From the NCBI GenBank assembly GCA_032622095.1, contig CP136064.1:128079605-128143604 (forward strand): a DNA stretch of 64,000 nt. Direction: 5' to 3'. Shown piece after piece: positions 34,979 through 48,706 of this stretch; position 1 is the stretch's first letter; every line of letters begins with the position of its first letter. The DNA comes from Siphonodentalium dalli. Lineage: Eukaryota; Mollusca; Scaphopoda; Gadilida; Siphonodentaliidae. The notes beneath the pieces were generated by a model. The model was given only the letters and a program-made list of their open reading frames with translations, did no database searches and was not told where the DNA came from. The translations under genes and the position numbers were made by a program.

Positions 34979-35167
34979 TATATATAGAGAGAGAGAAGGA
35001 GTGAAAGAAGACGGACAGAGAGAGAGAGAGAGAAAAGAACATTAAATTTAACAGTGAAAAAAATGCGTTAAATTTTCATGAACACACGGCAGTTGTAGCA
35101 CTCCTCCTCTCCCTTTCTCCCTCTCTTTCTCCCCCTCACTCACTCTGTATCTCGCTCTGTCTCTCTG
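34889..35167. repeat. Microsatellites and purine/pyrimidine tracts (U5)
   Basis: It has the longest uninterrupted (TA) run of the window (about 34940-34970) and CACATATA instead of CATATATA at its centre. Confidence 0.85.
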
Positions 35168-36244
35168 ACCTCAGCAGATTCATAAATTTTCTACGATTAT
35201 TAAAATCATCATCATCATGTTATACATATCCTGTCATTCATATCATGTACTCTTCAACTTGGCCTCTTACCCTCTGCTCTTCTTATATAGTCAATGTCTT
35301 TTTCTTTTCTGATGAGATAACTCAACATAAGTGATGACTCGATTGTTGTTAAATCCTCTTCACCCTCATCTATTCTAAATCATGTCATAAATAAACATTT
35401 GTAAAAAAAATATTATATATGTTCTTTGAGGGTAGAATTAAATATTGTTTAAACCAGACCTGTGCAAACTAAGTGAGGCATACCATGACTAATTAATATT
35501 TCAACTCAATGGAACCAAAATTGTCACTTGGTCTGAAAATGGCTGCCAAGATGGCGACCAAACATGGGAAATGGTAAATATTGACTCAGCATGCCATGTA
35601 ATCGCTTACAAGTTGTGGTCGATGAATAAAATTGGCTATTCTGTCTTATATACTTTAAATTCTAACATTTCTGATGCACACTGGTTAAGTGTTAACAATG
35701 TGACCACTGAAATTACCAGAATTATTGGATTTTTCTATCACAAACTTAACATAAAAATTGGCAAAAATTTACTTTTCAGGTTTTGGCCATTTATTCAAGT
35801 AAATGGAAGTATCTTTGGTATCAGAGATGTTTATTGTTTTAATCTGTCTTAAATGCGTCACACGAATGTGTTTTTAGACAAAATTACTCAAGGTGGCTTC
35901 CAAAATGGCAACCAATTTGGTAAAACCAAAAAAGATGATTTTTGTTACATATATCCCGAACATTATTCTGTTCCCAAGAGTTAGAAAATTATAACTCACT
36001 TGTTTATTACCATGTTGTGCTTAATCCAATGACTACTACATGTTTCATTCTCTGAGGCATGACAAATTCCTTTTAAATGATATACTGCAGTATGGAATTT
36101 TGCCAAAAATGTCTTCTGGGACTCTGGCCATATTTTTGAACGGAAATAGGCAGAACGTCTAAACGAAATTGAGTGAAACCATATTATGTGGCTACTCTCG
36201 ACAATTAGTATGAACATCAACTTAATATATGGTGTATGTTTTTT

Positions 36245-38052
36245 TGCCGAATAACCCTAAAATGTCAATGTCAAGATCCATGACGAATTTCATAATGATC
36301 CTATCAAAGGTACGTCTTGTAGCCTTTGCCAAAGGATTTAGTCATGCAAAGAGTAAAATCCAAGATTGCTGCCATGCTTTATGGCCGAATGACCCCAACA
36401 TGACTCGTTTCCATCTACATGTCAATGTCAACGCCCATGACAAATTTCATAATGATCCAACCAAAGGTATGACCTGTAGCCCGTGCCAAAGGATTTAGTC
36501 AGGCAAAGAGTAAAATCCAAGATGGCTGCCAGCGGCCATGTTTTATGGCCGAATGACCCCAAAATGAATTGTTCCCATCAGAGATCAGCTGAGATCAGTC
36601 TCCTACCCAGGATTAACCGCTGCCCGCGCCCATATGTTGCCCGCGCCCACACGTATTGCGAAGAAATGTCTCATTTATGTATTTGAGACGTTTGTAGGTT
36701 ACAATTCATTCTGCATTATTCTGAGAAGCTGAACAGCCCAAATTCATTTGAAAATTGTCTAGATCAAGTTAGAATGAATTACAACTGACAAAACGCATCA
36801 ATAAACGAAAGTGTCAATGACAATGTAGCTCAACTTGGAAAGGGACTAATTTCATGTGTTACAGTCAATGGAGCGATAGAAATGCGGAAAGTTGAAATGT
36901 CTAAGTAATATCAGATTATCAACATGAAGATATATACATGTATATATATAAAGTAAAATCCAAGATGGTTGCTGACAGCCGTATGTTTTTGAATGCAACT
37001 AAAAAACATTTGATAGCTTCCATCTAGTAAATCAATATCAAGATTAATATGAAGTTTGATGATGATCGGCTGAGGGGAGTGGAATGTAGGGTGTGCGAAA
37101 GGATTTAGTCATGCAGAGAGTAAAATCCAAGATGGCTGCCAGCTGACATGTTTTATGGTCGAATGACCCCAAAATGACTCGTTTCCCATTTACGTGTCAA
37201 TGTTAACATCCATGATGATCAGACGAAAACTCCGGCCTGTAGCCCGTGCTAATGGATTGAATTTTGAAATCCAAGATGCCGCTGGCGGCCATATTTTTTT
37301 GCCGAATGATCCCAAATTGACTCGTTCCCATCTACATGTCAAGAGCCATGACAAATTTCATAATGATCAGACTAAAGGTACGACTCACTTGTAGCCTGTG
37401 CCAAATGATTTAGTCGTGCAAAGAGAAAATCCAAGATTGCTGCCAGCGGCCATATTTTATGGCCGAATGACCCCAACATGACTCGTTCCCATTTACATGT
37501 CAATGTCAACGCCCATGACAAATTTCATAATGATCCGACCAAAGGTATGACCTGGAGCCCGTGCCAAAGGATTTAGTCAGGCGAAGAGTAAAATCCAAGA
37601 TGGCTGTGAGCGGCCATGTTTTGTGGCCGAATGACCCCAAAATGACTTGTTCCCATCTACATGTCATTGTTAACATCCATGACACTTTTCATTATTATCA
37701 GACCAAAGGTATGACCTGCACCCCATACCAAACAATTTAGTCATGCAAAGAGTAAAATACAAGATGGCTGCCGGCGGCCATATTTTATGGCTGATCGACC
37801 CCAAAATTACTCGTTCCCATCTACATGTCAATATTAACATCCATGACAAATTTCATGATGGTCAGACAAACAGTAGGACCTGTATCCCGTGCTAATCGAT
37901 TGAATTTTGAAATCCAAGATGGCCGCTGGCAGCCATTTTTTTTTCTCGAATGACCCCAAAATGACTCGTTCCCATCTACATGTCAATGTCAACAGCTATG
38001 ACAAATTTTATAATGATCCGACCAAAGGTACGACCTGTAGCCCGTGCTAAAG
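36245..38052. repeat. ~160-bp subrepeat array (U5)
   Basis: Same monomer order and insertion as U1. This array covers the segment that U6-U8 have mostly lost. Confidence 0.85.
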
Positions 38053-40328
38053 GAAATTGTTGACGAATCACACTCGCACAGATACACGCACGACGGATAC
38101 CAAGCCATGACAATAGCTCAAACTCTACAAAGTAAAGTTGAGCTAAAAATGTTATATTTAATTAAGAAAAGACACACACCGGCAGCGTTCAGACATCGCG
38201 TTGCGAGGGGACTGCACTCTGTTTTGCCGCAGCTTGCGATTTTCGCTGGCGTCATGCCCAGCTTGTTGACCATTGAACACGGGGGAGTAGAGTCTGAGCT
38301 GCATATAGACCCCTCCCATATGTGGATTTTGTGTGTGATTATGATATATGTGTAGAACTGTATCAGTGCTTCATTTGCCGGTTGTTTGCCATCTGGCTAT
38401 TGGGGCTTTCTAGAGTTGTCGGTTATTGAATCCAAGATGGCCGCCGAAACTGAATATCTGACTTGGTAAATTTTAATCAGCAAGTAATCAGGAAGATTGT
38501 GAGGTTATAGCTATTAAGTCGTGCGATATGTCATTATATTACTAATTGAATACACCATATTTATTGGTATGAATAAATTTCATATATTCAAAATGGCCGC
38601 CAAAATGGTCACCGGAAGTGTACAATGACGCTTTTTCAGTAATATTTTCTAGATCACTTTTTGTTGTTTGAAACTGGTTAAGAATTGTTACTTTGTTTTT
38701 GCATTGTTTATATTTTCTGGTCATTGGGGCAATGAAATAAGACATTCTTGGTGTCCCTTACGATCCGTCAATAATTTGATTTTTACAGAACGCCAAAATA
38801 GCCGCCAAAATATGGAAAATTGTGAAGATTTCCCCGGTGTACCCTGCATGTTGTGGTTGATGAATAAAATTGGCTATTCTACATTACCAACATGTCTGTT
38901 ACACATTGGTTAATTGTTAGTATTGTAACTACTGGCATTGCCATAAATATTGGATTTTACTCTCACAAACTTGACAATCGGCAAAAATTCACTTTCATGT
39001 TTGGACTATTAAAATGTAACTAACTTTGGTATGAAATGTGTTTATTGTTTTGAACTATTTTAAATGTGTCAAACCAAATTACTCAAGATGGCTTCCAAAA
39101 TGTCAACCAACTTGGGTAAAATGTTCATTTTTCACATATATCCGGAACATAATATTATGCTCTGCTGTTCCGAAAAGTTAGCAAACTGTGACTCACTTGG
39201 TTACTATGCATGTTAGGTCATTAACTGACAACTAAATATTCTACCTGATTGTCTGAGTTCCTTATGAGGGTGGCGAACCCCCCCCCTACCTCCGGAATCC
39301 GGCTTAAAACTTACCCCGGCATCCGGAATACTCCATAAAAGAGAGACGGCATCCGGCATACACTTTCTACTCAAATGATACGAGGAATTAAATCGTGCGT
39401 GTTAAAACGCAACATGTGGTGCCTAGCTATATTTACCATTTCTAACCGATTCTATTCAATCAATGTAACTTTTCCACTATTCTAGTGTGGTGCACTCGGC
39501 GTTATACAAACTAACGTAGATTATCAACGTTTTAACCCGTCAAGCAGATGCCAGGTGGAAGTCAACTCTATCGGGGAATATAGCAAACCACAGGTCATCA
39601 TTACGATCTATTTGAACACTAATATTATTAGTCACCCTCCCTCATATGGGGCATGACAAATTCATTTTAAAATTGCAATATGGAATTTGGCTGAAACCTC
39701 TTTTGGGATTATGGCCATATTTTGAAAGGAAATTGGCAGACTCGAAACTGAGATGAACCACAATATGTGGCTATTTTGGCCCATTTGGATCAAAATGGAT
39801 CAACTTGATACAAGAGCTATGGAGGCCATGGTGGCAGCCAGGTAGTTACTGTATGGTCATAGGTGGTGTGAATAGGAATACAAGGAGTTATTTTATGGTC
39901 ACGAATGATGTTAATAGATATACAAGGGGTGGTCATGATTGGGGTGTCCATTGTGAGATGCATGAGATACACGTAGTTGCTGGATGGTCATGTGTGAGGT
40001 GAAGATGTGGTGTGACTGTATGCATGGTTGCATGGTTATGTGTGGATGCACGGGTATACACGATGTGACTGTACATGGTCATCTATATGTTGTTTATGTA
40101 TATATGTAGTGATGGCAAACAACCGGCAAATTGAGAGACTGATATAGTTATACAAAGATATCATAACCACAAACAAAATCCGCAAATGGTGGAGGGGGGC
40201 TATATATGCAGCTAAATCGCACCCAATCAACTATAGCCAATTCCCAAAACTGCTGCTTCAGAACAAGTTAGTGTTTTTTTTTTGGATTTGCAATAAAACG
40301 AGAGATATATAATAAGAGAACGATCACA

Positions 40329-40334
40329 TTTATT
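40329..40334 (-). terminator. Poly(A) signal, nanos copy 5 (broken gene)
   Basis: AATAAA is preserved at the standard position although the gene is frameshifted. Confidence 0.65.
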
Positions 40335-40543
40335 ACTGAAAATATAAACATCATTCATTCATATAACATTGACATATTATATAACATTGGTTCCATGCAA
40401 GGAATCAGTTCAATCACATGTAGTAAGCACTATACATATATGCACACTGGCAAGCACGGGAACGGATTTGCACTATATTGAATACATTTTTGGTGTACGG
40501 TTGAGACGTACAAGTACGAGTCACTTCAGTCTCAGTAATATAA

Positions 40544-41127
40544 TCACATGAAGGATTGGGTATTTCCGCCGTAGTTTTGAGGACAGTACTTGATTGTGTG
40601 AGAATCGTCGCCTGTCTTCCTGCAGATAGGACAAACGTACCGTCTCAGAATGGGACACGTGGTTTTGCCGGCCGAGTTCTTCAGCACGTGGCTGGAGTAC
40701 ACTTCTACGTCTTCGCCGTTGTTTCTGCAGAACACGCACAGAGGCTTTCTTGTCTTCTTGTTCTTAGACGCCGCATATTCCTGGAGAACGTCACCGGAAC
40801 ACTGAACGTCACTTTCGTCGAGCGAGAGAAGTGTTTGTCGAGGGTTTTGTAACTTCGTGCGGCTGACTGATACACGTCGAAGTCATCGAGGTCGGTTTCA
40901 ATGCCGTTGCGACGAAATTCGTCGTATGCGTTGCATCTTGCGTTGTCGAGCTCCAGCAGATCGTTGGTGTGGTCGATGGTAGTAGGCATCGTTGCTGATA
41001 TGTCCTTGAGAATTGTGAACGGACTGTCAATGACGGTTATTGTCCTGCTTTCAGCTCTTGGAACGTAATTTCCGAATGGGTTCAAACTAACGAACATTTC
41101 TTGGGTATCATCAAGGAAGAATTCCAT
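40544..41127 (-). pseudogene. nanos: Frameshifted nanos copy 5 (subtype B)
   Basis: Near 40834-40836 the copy reads GTGTTTGTCG where the others read GTGTTGCGTCG, a net loss of one base plus a substitution. Translation from the normal ATG leaves frame after about residue 97 and stops at 40705. The product would have 140 residues and no zinc finger. The downstream finger frame (40544-40735) is otherwise intact, with all ligands plus the S and Q states of copy 6. Subtype B marks are Q9, an extra Ile after T29, R28 and A for V118. Promoter and poly(A) signal are intact, so a truncated product could be made. An assembly or base-calling error is possible. Confidence 0.85.
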
Positions 41128-41207
41128 TGTAAAAACTGTTGAGTAAAACTGAGTCTGGATACTGAATGTGATGGTACTAGTTATCGTATGGTAATGGTTG
41201 TGAGAGC

Positions 41208-41242
41208 GAATGACATTTGCAGCATGTACCGGTCTATTTATT
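41208..41242 (-). promoter_or_regulatory. Core promoter, nanos copy 5
   Basis: AATAAATAG (41234-41242) and TCATTC are intact. The base substitution giving GCATGTACC between them is shared by copies 5-8. Confidence 0.7.
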
Positions 41243-41436
41243 ACACTCTGGGCGTCCCCCAGTTGGTGCATGGGGGTTGACACCTGGTCAACTCCATTGG
41301 GCTTCGTTGAAAACCTTTCAGGATATTCTAGCCAATCGCGTATCAGCGTTGTGAAAACATATAGTAAGCTAGTTACCACCGCAATTGACTAATTTGAATG
41401 TTGTTTTATCGTCGCTGAACATCACAGGAACCAAAA

Positions 41437-41505
41437 ATGTCTCCATCGACGCCGAAAGTCGGTAAGAACATTATCAACGGATGGTACAATGGATGGTACA
41501 TCTAA
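41437..41505 (+). other. Divergent short ORF candidate (copy 5)
   Basis: Identical frame to that of U1. Confidence 0.25.
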
Positions 41506-42334
41506 TTATACACAGTTGCACACACATATCTAATATTGTTGCAATATAAAATATAAAAAAGACGTGATTATGAATATATTATTCGAAAAAACATATTTAA
41601 CAAATACAAAAAAATAAAAAACCTCATTGTGTATGAGCAGTTTGATAACAAAGCACATGACACTGAGATGATATATATATGTCTCTCATAATTATGCATG
41701 TACGTCTTTGCTGTTCCATTTGATTTATTACACTTTTGTGAATTTTTCCAACTGTGAACTTCAAATTAGTGGAGTAGATTAAGTCCAAATTTCAAAGCAA
41801 TTGTTCAATTTGTAACTAAAGCATGAAAATTTGCACATATGTACATGTTCACATACTAATTGATATTGGATATGGAGCCACGCTGAAATATAACGTTAAC
41901 ACCTCTTTTAAGGGGTTTTCCGAATTTAAAGAGCGTTTCGTGATTATATAATTTATTAAATGTCGCAATTAATCGTACCATGAAATACGTGATTTAAAAT
42001 TCGGCATATACATTAAGTATGATTATGCGATATATAATGTCACATTTTTGGGGTAAAATTGTAACTCCCATCAAGATGGCCGTAAAAATGGTAGCCGTAA
42101 GTGGATTTTTTTTTTCACTAATATCTTAATGTAAACATATTTTATTCCAATCATAATAACATATATACATTTGACAAAGTGTTGACAATAAAAACAGAAT
42201 AGGATAAATGATTGTTGGATTGGAAAAGGGATTACACAACAAGCCCAAGGGCTTTTGTTAAGTTTGCTCCCTTTTTTTTTTCGCGCCCACTCTTCATTAA
42301 GTGTAGAGGGGGGTCAGACGGGAAGGAATGGAAA

Positions 42335-42385
42335 TATTATAATAATAATAATAGTAATGATGATGTTATGATAGACAGGAAGATA

Positions 42386-42423
<38 letters not shown>

Positions 42424-42602
42424 GAGAGAGAGAAGGAGTGAAAGAAGACGGAAAGAGAGAGAGAGAGAAAAGAACATTAAATTTAACAGTGAAAAAAATG
42501 CGTTAAATTTTCATGAACACTCGGCAGTTGTAGCACTCCTCCTCTCCCTTTCTCCCTCTCTTTCTCCCCCTCACCCACTCTGTATCTCGCTCTGTCTCTC
42601 TG
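42335..42602. repeat. Microsatellites and purine/pyrimidine tracts (U6)
   Basis: Shorter (TAA) run, and CACCCACTC instead of CACTCACTC in the CT tract, shared with U7 and U9. Confidence 0.85.
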
Positions 42603-43136
42603 ACCTCAGCAGATTCATAAATTTTCTACGATTATTAAAATCATCATCATCATGTTATACATATCCTGTCATTCATATCATGTACTCTTCAACTTGGCCT
42701 CTTACCCTCTGCTCTTCTTATATAGTCAATGTCTTTTTCTTTTCTGATGAGATAACTCAACATAAGTGATGACTCGATTGTTGTTAAATCCTCTTCAACC
42801 TCATCTATTCTAAATTATGTCATAAATAAACATTTGTAAAAAAAATATTATATATGTTCTTTGAGGGTAGAATTAAATATTGTTTAAACCAGACCTGTGC
42901 AAACTAAGTGAGGCATACCATGACTAATTAATATTTCAACTCAATGGAACCAAAATTGTCACTTGGTCTGAAAATGGCTGCCAAGATGGCGACCAAACAT
43001 GGGAAATGGTAAATATTGACTCAGCATGCCATGTAATCGCTTACAAGTTGTGGTCGATGAATAAAATTGGCTATTCTGTCTTATATACTTTAAATTCTAA
43101 CATTTCTGATGCACACTGGTTAAGTGTTAACAATGT

Positions 43137-43374
43137 TCCCATCTACATGTCAATATTAACATCCATGACAAATTTCATGATGGTCAGACAAACAGTAGGA
43201 CCTGTATCCCGTGCTAATCGATTTAATTTTGAAATCCATGATGGCCGCTGGCAGCCATTTTTTTTTCTCGAATGACCCCATAATGACTCGTTCCCATCTA
43301 CATGTCAATGTCAACAGCTATGACAAATTTTATAATGATCCGACCAAAGGTACGACCTGTAGCCCGTGCTAAAG
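43137..43374. repeat. Remnant of the ~160-bp subrepeat array (U6)
   Basis: Only the end of monomer 8 and monomer 9 remain after the 2113-bp deletion. The remnant reads GATTTAATTTTGAAATCCATG, a variant shared with U7-U9. Confidence 0.85.
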
Positions 43375-45659
43375 GAAATTGTTGACGAATCACACTCGCA
43401 CAGATACACGCACGACGGATACCAAGCCATGACAATAGCTCAAACTCTACAAAGTAAAGTTGAGCTAAAAATGTTATATTTAATTAAGAAAAGACACACA
43501 CCGGCAGCGTTCAGACATCGCGTTGCGAGGGGACTGCACTCTGTTTTGCCGCAGCTTGCGATTTTCGCTGGCGTCATGCCCAGCTTGTTGACCATTGAAC
43601 ACGGGGGAGTAGAGTCTGAGCTGCATATAGACCCCTCCCATATGTGGATTTTGTGTTTGATTATGATATATGTGTAGAACTGTATCAGTGCTTCATTTGC
43701 CGGTTGTTTGCCATCTGGCTATTGGGGCTTTCTAGAGTTGTCGGTCATTGAATCCAAGATGGCCGCCGAAACTGAATATCTGACTTGGTAAATTTTAATC
43801 AGCAAGTAATCAGGAAGATTGTGAGGTTATAGCTATTAAGTCGTGCGATATGTCATTATATTACTAATTGAATACACCATATTTATTGGTATGAATAAAT
43901 TTCATATATTCAAAATGGCCGCCAAAATGGTCACCGGAAGTGTACAATGACGCTTTTTCAGTAATATTTTCTAGATCACTTTTTGTTGTTTGAAACTGGT
44001 TAAGAATTGTTACTTTGTTTTGCATTGTTTATATTTTCTGGTCATTGGGGCAATGAAATAAGACATGCTTGGTGTCCCTTACGATCCGTCAATAATTTGA
44101 TTTTTACAGAACGCCAAAATAGCCGCCAAAATATGGAAAATTGTGAAGATTTCCCCGGTGTACCCTGCAAATCGCTTTGTTGTGGTTGATGAATAACATT
44201 GGCTATTCTACATTACCAACATGTCTGTTGCACATTGGTTAATTGTTAGTATTGTAACTACTGGCACTGCCATAAATATTGGATTTTACTCTCACAAACT
44301 TGACAATCGGCAAAAATTCACTTTCATGTTTGGACTATTAAAATGTAACTAACTTTGGTATGAAATGTGTTTATTGTTTTGAACTATTTTAAATGTGTCA
44401 AACCAAATTACTCAAGATGGCTTCCAAAATGTCAACCAACTTGGGTAAAATGTTCATTTTTCACATATATCCGGAACATAATATTATTCTCTGCTGTTCC
44501 GATAAGTTAGCAAACTGTGACTCACTTGGTTACTATACATGTTAGGTCATCAACTGACAACTAAATATTCTACCTGATTGTCTCAGTTCGTTATGAGGGT
44601 GACGACCCCCCCCCCCCTACCTCCGGAATCCGGCTTAAAACTTACCCCGGCATCCGGAATACTCCATAAAAGAGAGACGGCATCCGGCATACACTTTCTA
44701 CTCAAATGATACGAGGAATTAAATCGTGCGTGTTAAAACGCAACATGTGGTGCCTAGCTATATTTACCATTTCTAACCGATTCTATTCAATCAATGTAAC
44801 TTTTCCACTATTCTAGTGTGGTGCACTCGGCGTTATACAAACTAACGTAGATTATCAACGTTTTAACCCGTCAAGCAGATGCCAGGTGGAAGTCAACTCT
44901 ATCGGGGAATATAGCAAACCACAGGTCATCATTACGATCTATTTGAACACTAATATTATTAGTCACCCTCCCTCATATGGGGCATGACAAATTCATTTTA
45001 AAATTGCAATATGGAATTTGGCTGAAACCTCTTTTGGGATTATGGCCATATTTTGAAAGGAAATTGGCAGACTCGAAACTGAGATGAACCACAATATGTG
45101 GCTATTTTGGCCCATTTGGATCAAAATGGATCAACTTGATACAAGAGCTATGGAGGCCATGGTGGCAGCCAGGTAGTTACTGTATGGTCATAGGTGGTGT
45201 GAATAGGAATACAAGGAGTTATTTTATGGTCACGAATGATGTTAATAGATATACAAGGGGTGGTCATGATTGGGGTGTCCATTGTGAGATGCATGAGATA
45301 CACGTAGTTGCTGGATGGTCATGTGTGAGGTGAAGATGTGGTGTGACTGTATGCATGGTTGCATGGTTATGTGTGGATGCACGGGTATACACGATGTGAC
45401 TGTACATGGTCATCTATATGTTGTTTATGTATATATGTAGTGATGGCAAACAACCGGCAAATTGAGAGACTGATATAGTTATACAAAGATATCATAACCA
45501 CAAACAAAATCCGCAAATGGTGGAGGGGGGCTATATATGCAGCTAAATCGCACCCAATCAACTATAGCCAATTCCCAAAACTGCTGCTTCAGAACAAGTT
45601 AGTGTTTTTTTTTTGGATTTGCAATAAAACGAGAGATATATAATAAGAGAACGATCACA

Positions 45660-45665
45660 TTTATT
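45660..45665 (-). terminator. Poly(A) signal, nanos copy 6
   Basis: AATAAA, 215 nt past the stop codon. Confidence 0.7.
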
Positions 45666-45874
45666 ACTGAAAATATAAACATCATTCATTCATATAACAT
45701 TGACATATTATATAACATTGGTTCCATGCAAGGAATCAGTTCAATCACATGTAGTAAGCACTATACATATATGCACACTGGCAAGCACGGGAACGGATTT
45801 GCACTATATTGAATACATTTTTGGTGTACGGTTGAGACGTACAAGTACGAGTCACTTCAGTCTCAGTAATATAA

Positions 45875-46459
45875 TCACATGAAGGATTGGGTATTTCCGC
45901 CGTAGTTTTGAGGACAGTACTTGATTGTGTGAGAATCGTCGCCTGTCTTCCTGCAGATAGGACAAACGTACCGTCTCAGAATGGGACACGTGGTTTTGCC
46001 GGCCGAGTTCTTCAGCACGTGGCTGGAGTACACTTCTACGTCTTCGCCGTTGTTTCTGCAGAACACGCACAGAGGCTTTCTTGTCTTCTTGTTCTTAGAC
46101 GCCGCATATTCCTGGAGAACGTCACCGGAACACTGAACGTCACTTTCGTCGAGCGAGAGAAGTGTTGCGTCGAGGGTTTTGTAACTTCGTGCGGCTGACT
46201 GATACACGTCGAAGTCATCGAGGTCGGTTTCAATGCCGTTGCGACGAAATTCGTCGTATGCGTTGCATCTTGCGTTGTCGAGCTCCAGCAGATCGTTGGT
46301 GTGGTCGATGGTAGTAGGCATCGTTGCTGATATGTCCTTGAGAATTGTGAACGGACTGTCAATGACGGTTATTGTCCTGCTTTCAGCTCTTGGAACGTAA
46401 TTTCCGAATGGGTTCAAACTAACGAACATTTCTTGGGTATCATCAAGGAAGAATTCCAT
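45875..46459 (-). CDS. nanos: Nanos-family zinc-finger protein, copy 6 (subtype B)
   Basis: 194 residues: Q9, R28, an extra Ile at 30, A119, S146 (equivalent to C/S145 of subtype A) and Q191. Apart from the frameshift it matches copy 5 at every diagnostic site, so copies 5 and 6 separated very recently. All zinc ligands are intact. Confidence 0.95.
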   Translation of the reverse strand: MEFFLDDTQEMFVSLNPFGNYVPRAESRTITVIDSPFTILKDISATMPTTIDHTNDLLELDNARCNAYDEFRRNGIETDLDDFDVYQSAARSYKTLDATLLSLDESDVQCSGDVLQEYAASKNKKTRKPLCVFCRNNGEDVEVYSSHVLKNSAGKTTCPILRRYVCPICRKTGDDSHTIKYCPQNYGGNTQSFM

Positions 46460-46539
46460 TGTAAAAACTGTTGAGTAAAACTGAGTCTGGATACTGAATG
46501 TGATGGTACTAGTTATCGTATGGTAATGGTTGTGAGAGC

Positions 46540-46574
46540 GAATGACATTTGCAGCATGTACCGGTCTATTTATT
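46540..46574 (-). promoter_or_regulatory. Core promoter, nanos copy 6
   Basis: AATAAATAG (46566-46574) and TCATTC are intact. Confidence 0.75.
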
Positions 46575-46768
46575 ACACTCTGGGCGTCCCCCAGTTGGTG
46601 CATGGGGGTTGACACCTGGTCAACTCCATTGGGCTTCGTTGAAAACCTTTCAGGATATTCTAGCCAATCGCGTATCAGCGTTGTGAAAACATATAGTAAG
46701 CTAGTTACCACCGCAATTGACTAATTTGAATGTTGTTTTATCGTCGCTGAACATCACAGGAACCAAAA

Positions 46769-46837
46769 ATGTCTCCATCGACGCCGAAAGTCGGTAAGAA
46801 CATTATCAACGGATGGTACAATGGATGGTACATCTAA
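46769..46837 (+). other. Divergent short ORF candidate (copy 6)
   Basis: Identical frame to that of U1. Confidence 0.25.
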
Positions 46838-47666
46838 TTATACACAGTTGCACACACATATCTAATATTGTTGCAATATAAAATATAAAAAAGACGTGAT
46901 TATGAATATATTATTCGAAAAAACATATTTAACAAATACAAAAAAATAAAAAACCTCATTGTGTATGAGCAGTTTGATAACAAAGCACATGACACTGAGA
47001 TGATATATATATGTCTCTCATAATTATGCATGTACGTCTTTGCTGTTCCATTTGATTTATTACACTTTTGTGAATTTTTCCAACTGTGAACTTCAAATTA
47101 GTGGAGTAGATTAAGTCCAAATTTCAAAGCAATTGTTCAATTTGTAACTAAAGCATGAAAATTTGCACATATGTACATGTTCACATACTAATTGATATTG
47201 GATATGGAGCCACGCTGAAATATAACGTTAACACCTCTTTTAAGGGGTTTTCCGAATTTAAAGAGCGTTTCGTGATTATATAATTTATTAAATGTCGCAA
47301 TTAATCGTACCATGAAATACGTGATTTAAAATTCGGCATATACATTAAGTATGATTATGCGATATATAATGTCACATTTTTGGGGTAAAATTGTAACTCC
47401 CATCAAGATGGCCGTAAAAATGGTAGCCGTAAGTGGATTTTTTTTTTCACTAATATCTTAATGTAAACATATTTTATTCCAATCATAATAACATATATAC
47501 ATTTGACAAAGTGTTGACAATAAAAACAGAATAGGATAAATGATTGTTGGATTGGAAAAGGGATTACACAACAAGCCCAAGGGCTTTTGTTAAGTTTGCT
47601 CCCTTTTTTTTTTCGCGCCCACTCTTCATTAAGTGTAGAGGGGGGTCAGACGGGAAGGAATGGAAA

Positions 47667-47717
47667 TATTATAATAATAATAATAGTAATGATGATGTTA
47701 TGATAGACAGGAAGATA

Positions 47718-47755
<38 letters not shown>

Positions 47756-47935
47756 GAGAGAGAGAAGGAGTGAAAGAAGACGGAAAGAGAGAGAGAGAGA
47801 AAAGAACATTAAATTTAACAGTGAAAAAAATGCGTTAAATTTTCATGAACACTCGGCAGTTGTAGCACTCCTCCTCTCCCTTTCTCCCTCTCTTTCTCCC
47901 CCTCACCCACTCTGTATCTCGCTCTGTCTCTCTGA
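47667..47935. repeat. Microsatellites and purine/pyrimidine tracts (U7)
   Basis: Matches U6 in tract lengths as read. Confidence 0.85.
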
Positions 47936-48468
47936 CCTCAGCAGATTCATAAATTTTCTACGATTATTAAAATCATCATCATCATGTTATACATATCCTG
48001 TCATTCATATCATGTACTCTTCAACTTGGCCTCTTACCCTCTGCTCTTCTTATATAGTCAATGTCTTTTTCTTTTCTGATGAGATAACTCAACATAAGTG
48101 ATGACTCGATTGTTGTTAAATCCTCTTCAACCTCATCTATTCTAAATTATGTCATAAATAAACATTTGTAAAAAAAATATTATATATGTTCTTTGAGGGT
48201 AGAATTAAATATTGTTTAAACCAGACCTGTGCAAACTAAGTGAGGCATACCATGACTAATTAATATTTCAACTCAATGGAACCAAAATTGTCACTTGGTC
48301 TGAAAATGGCTGCCAAGATGGCGACCAAACATGGGAAATGGTAAATATTGACTCAGCATGCCATGTAATCGCTTACAAGTTGTGGTCGATGAATAAAATT
48401 GGCTATTCTGTCTTATATACTTTAAATTCTAACATTTCTGATGCACACTGGTTAAGTGTTAACAATGT

Positions 48469-48706
48469 TCCCATCTACATGTCAATATTAACATCCATGA
48501 CAAATTTCATGATGGTCAGACAAACAGTAGGACCTGTATCCCGTGCTAATCGATTTAATTTTGAAATCCATGATGGCCGCTGGCAGCCATTTTTTTTTCT
48601 CGAATGACCCCATAATGACTCGTTCCCATCTACATGTCAATGTCAACAGCTATGACAAATTTTATAATGATCCGACCAAAGGTACGACCTGTAGCCCGTG
48701 CTAAAG
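48469..48706. repeat. Remnant of the ~160-bp subrepeat array (U7)
   Basis: Same remnant as U6. Confidence 0.85.

Larger units (their letters stand above)
34794..42237. repeat. Array unit U5 (full length, 7444 bp)
   Basis: The front half resembles U3/U4 (11-bp deletion, GAAACC). The nanos region is subtype B, and the unit is followed by the GATTACACAAC variant of the boundary, as are U6, U7 and U8. It is the transition unit between the two halves of the array. Confidence 0.95.
42238..47569. repeat. Array unit U6 (short, 5332 bp)
   Basis: It lacks 2113 bp. The junction is at GT (43135-43136), where AACAATGT of block A meets TCCCATCTACATG of the eighth subrepeat monomer. The front part resembles U7/U8 (AAATCGCTTTG present). 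The later part resembles U5 (GAAACC near 45025, and the copy 5-type nanos sequence). A switch point therefore lies between about 44170 and 45025. Confidence 0.95.
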
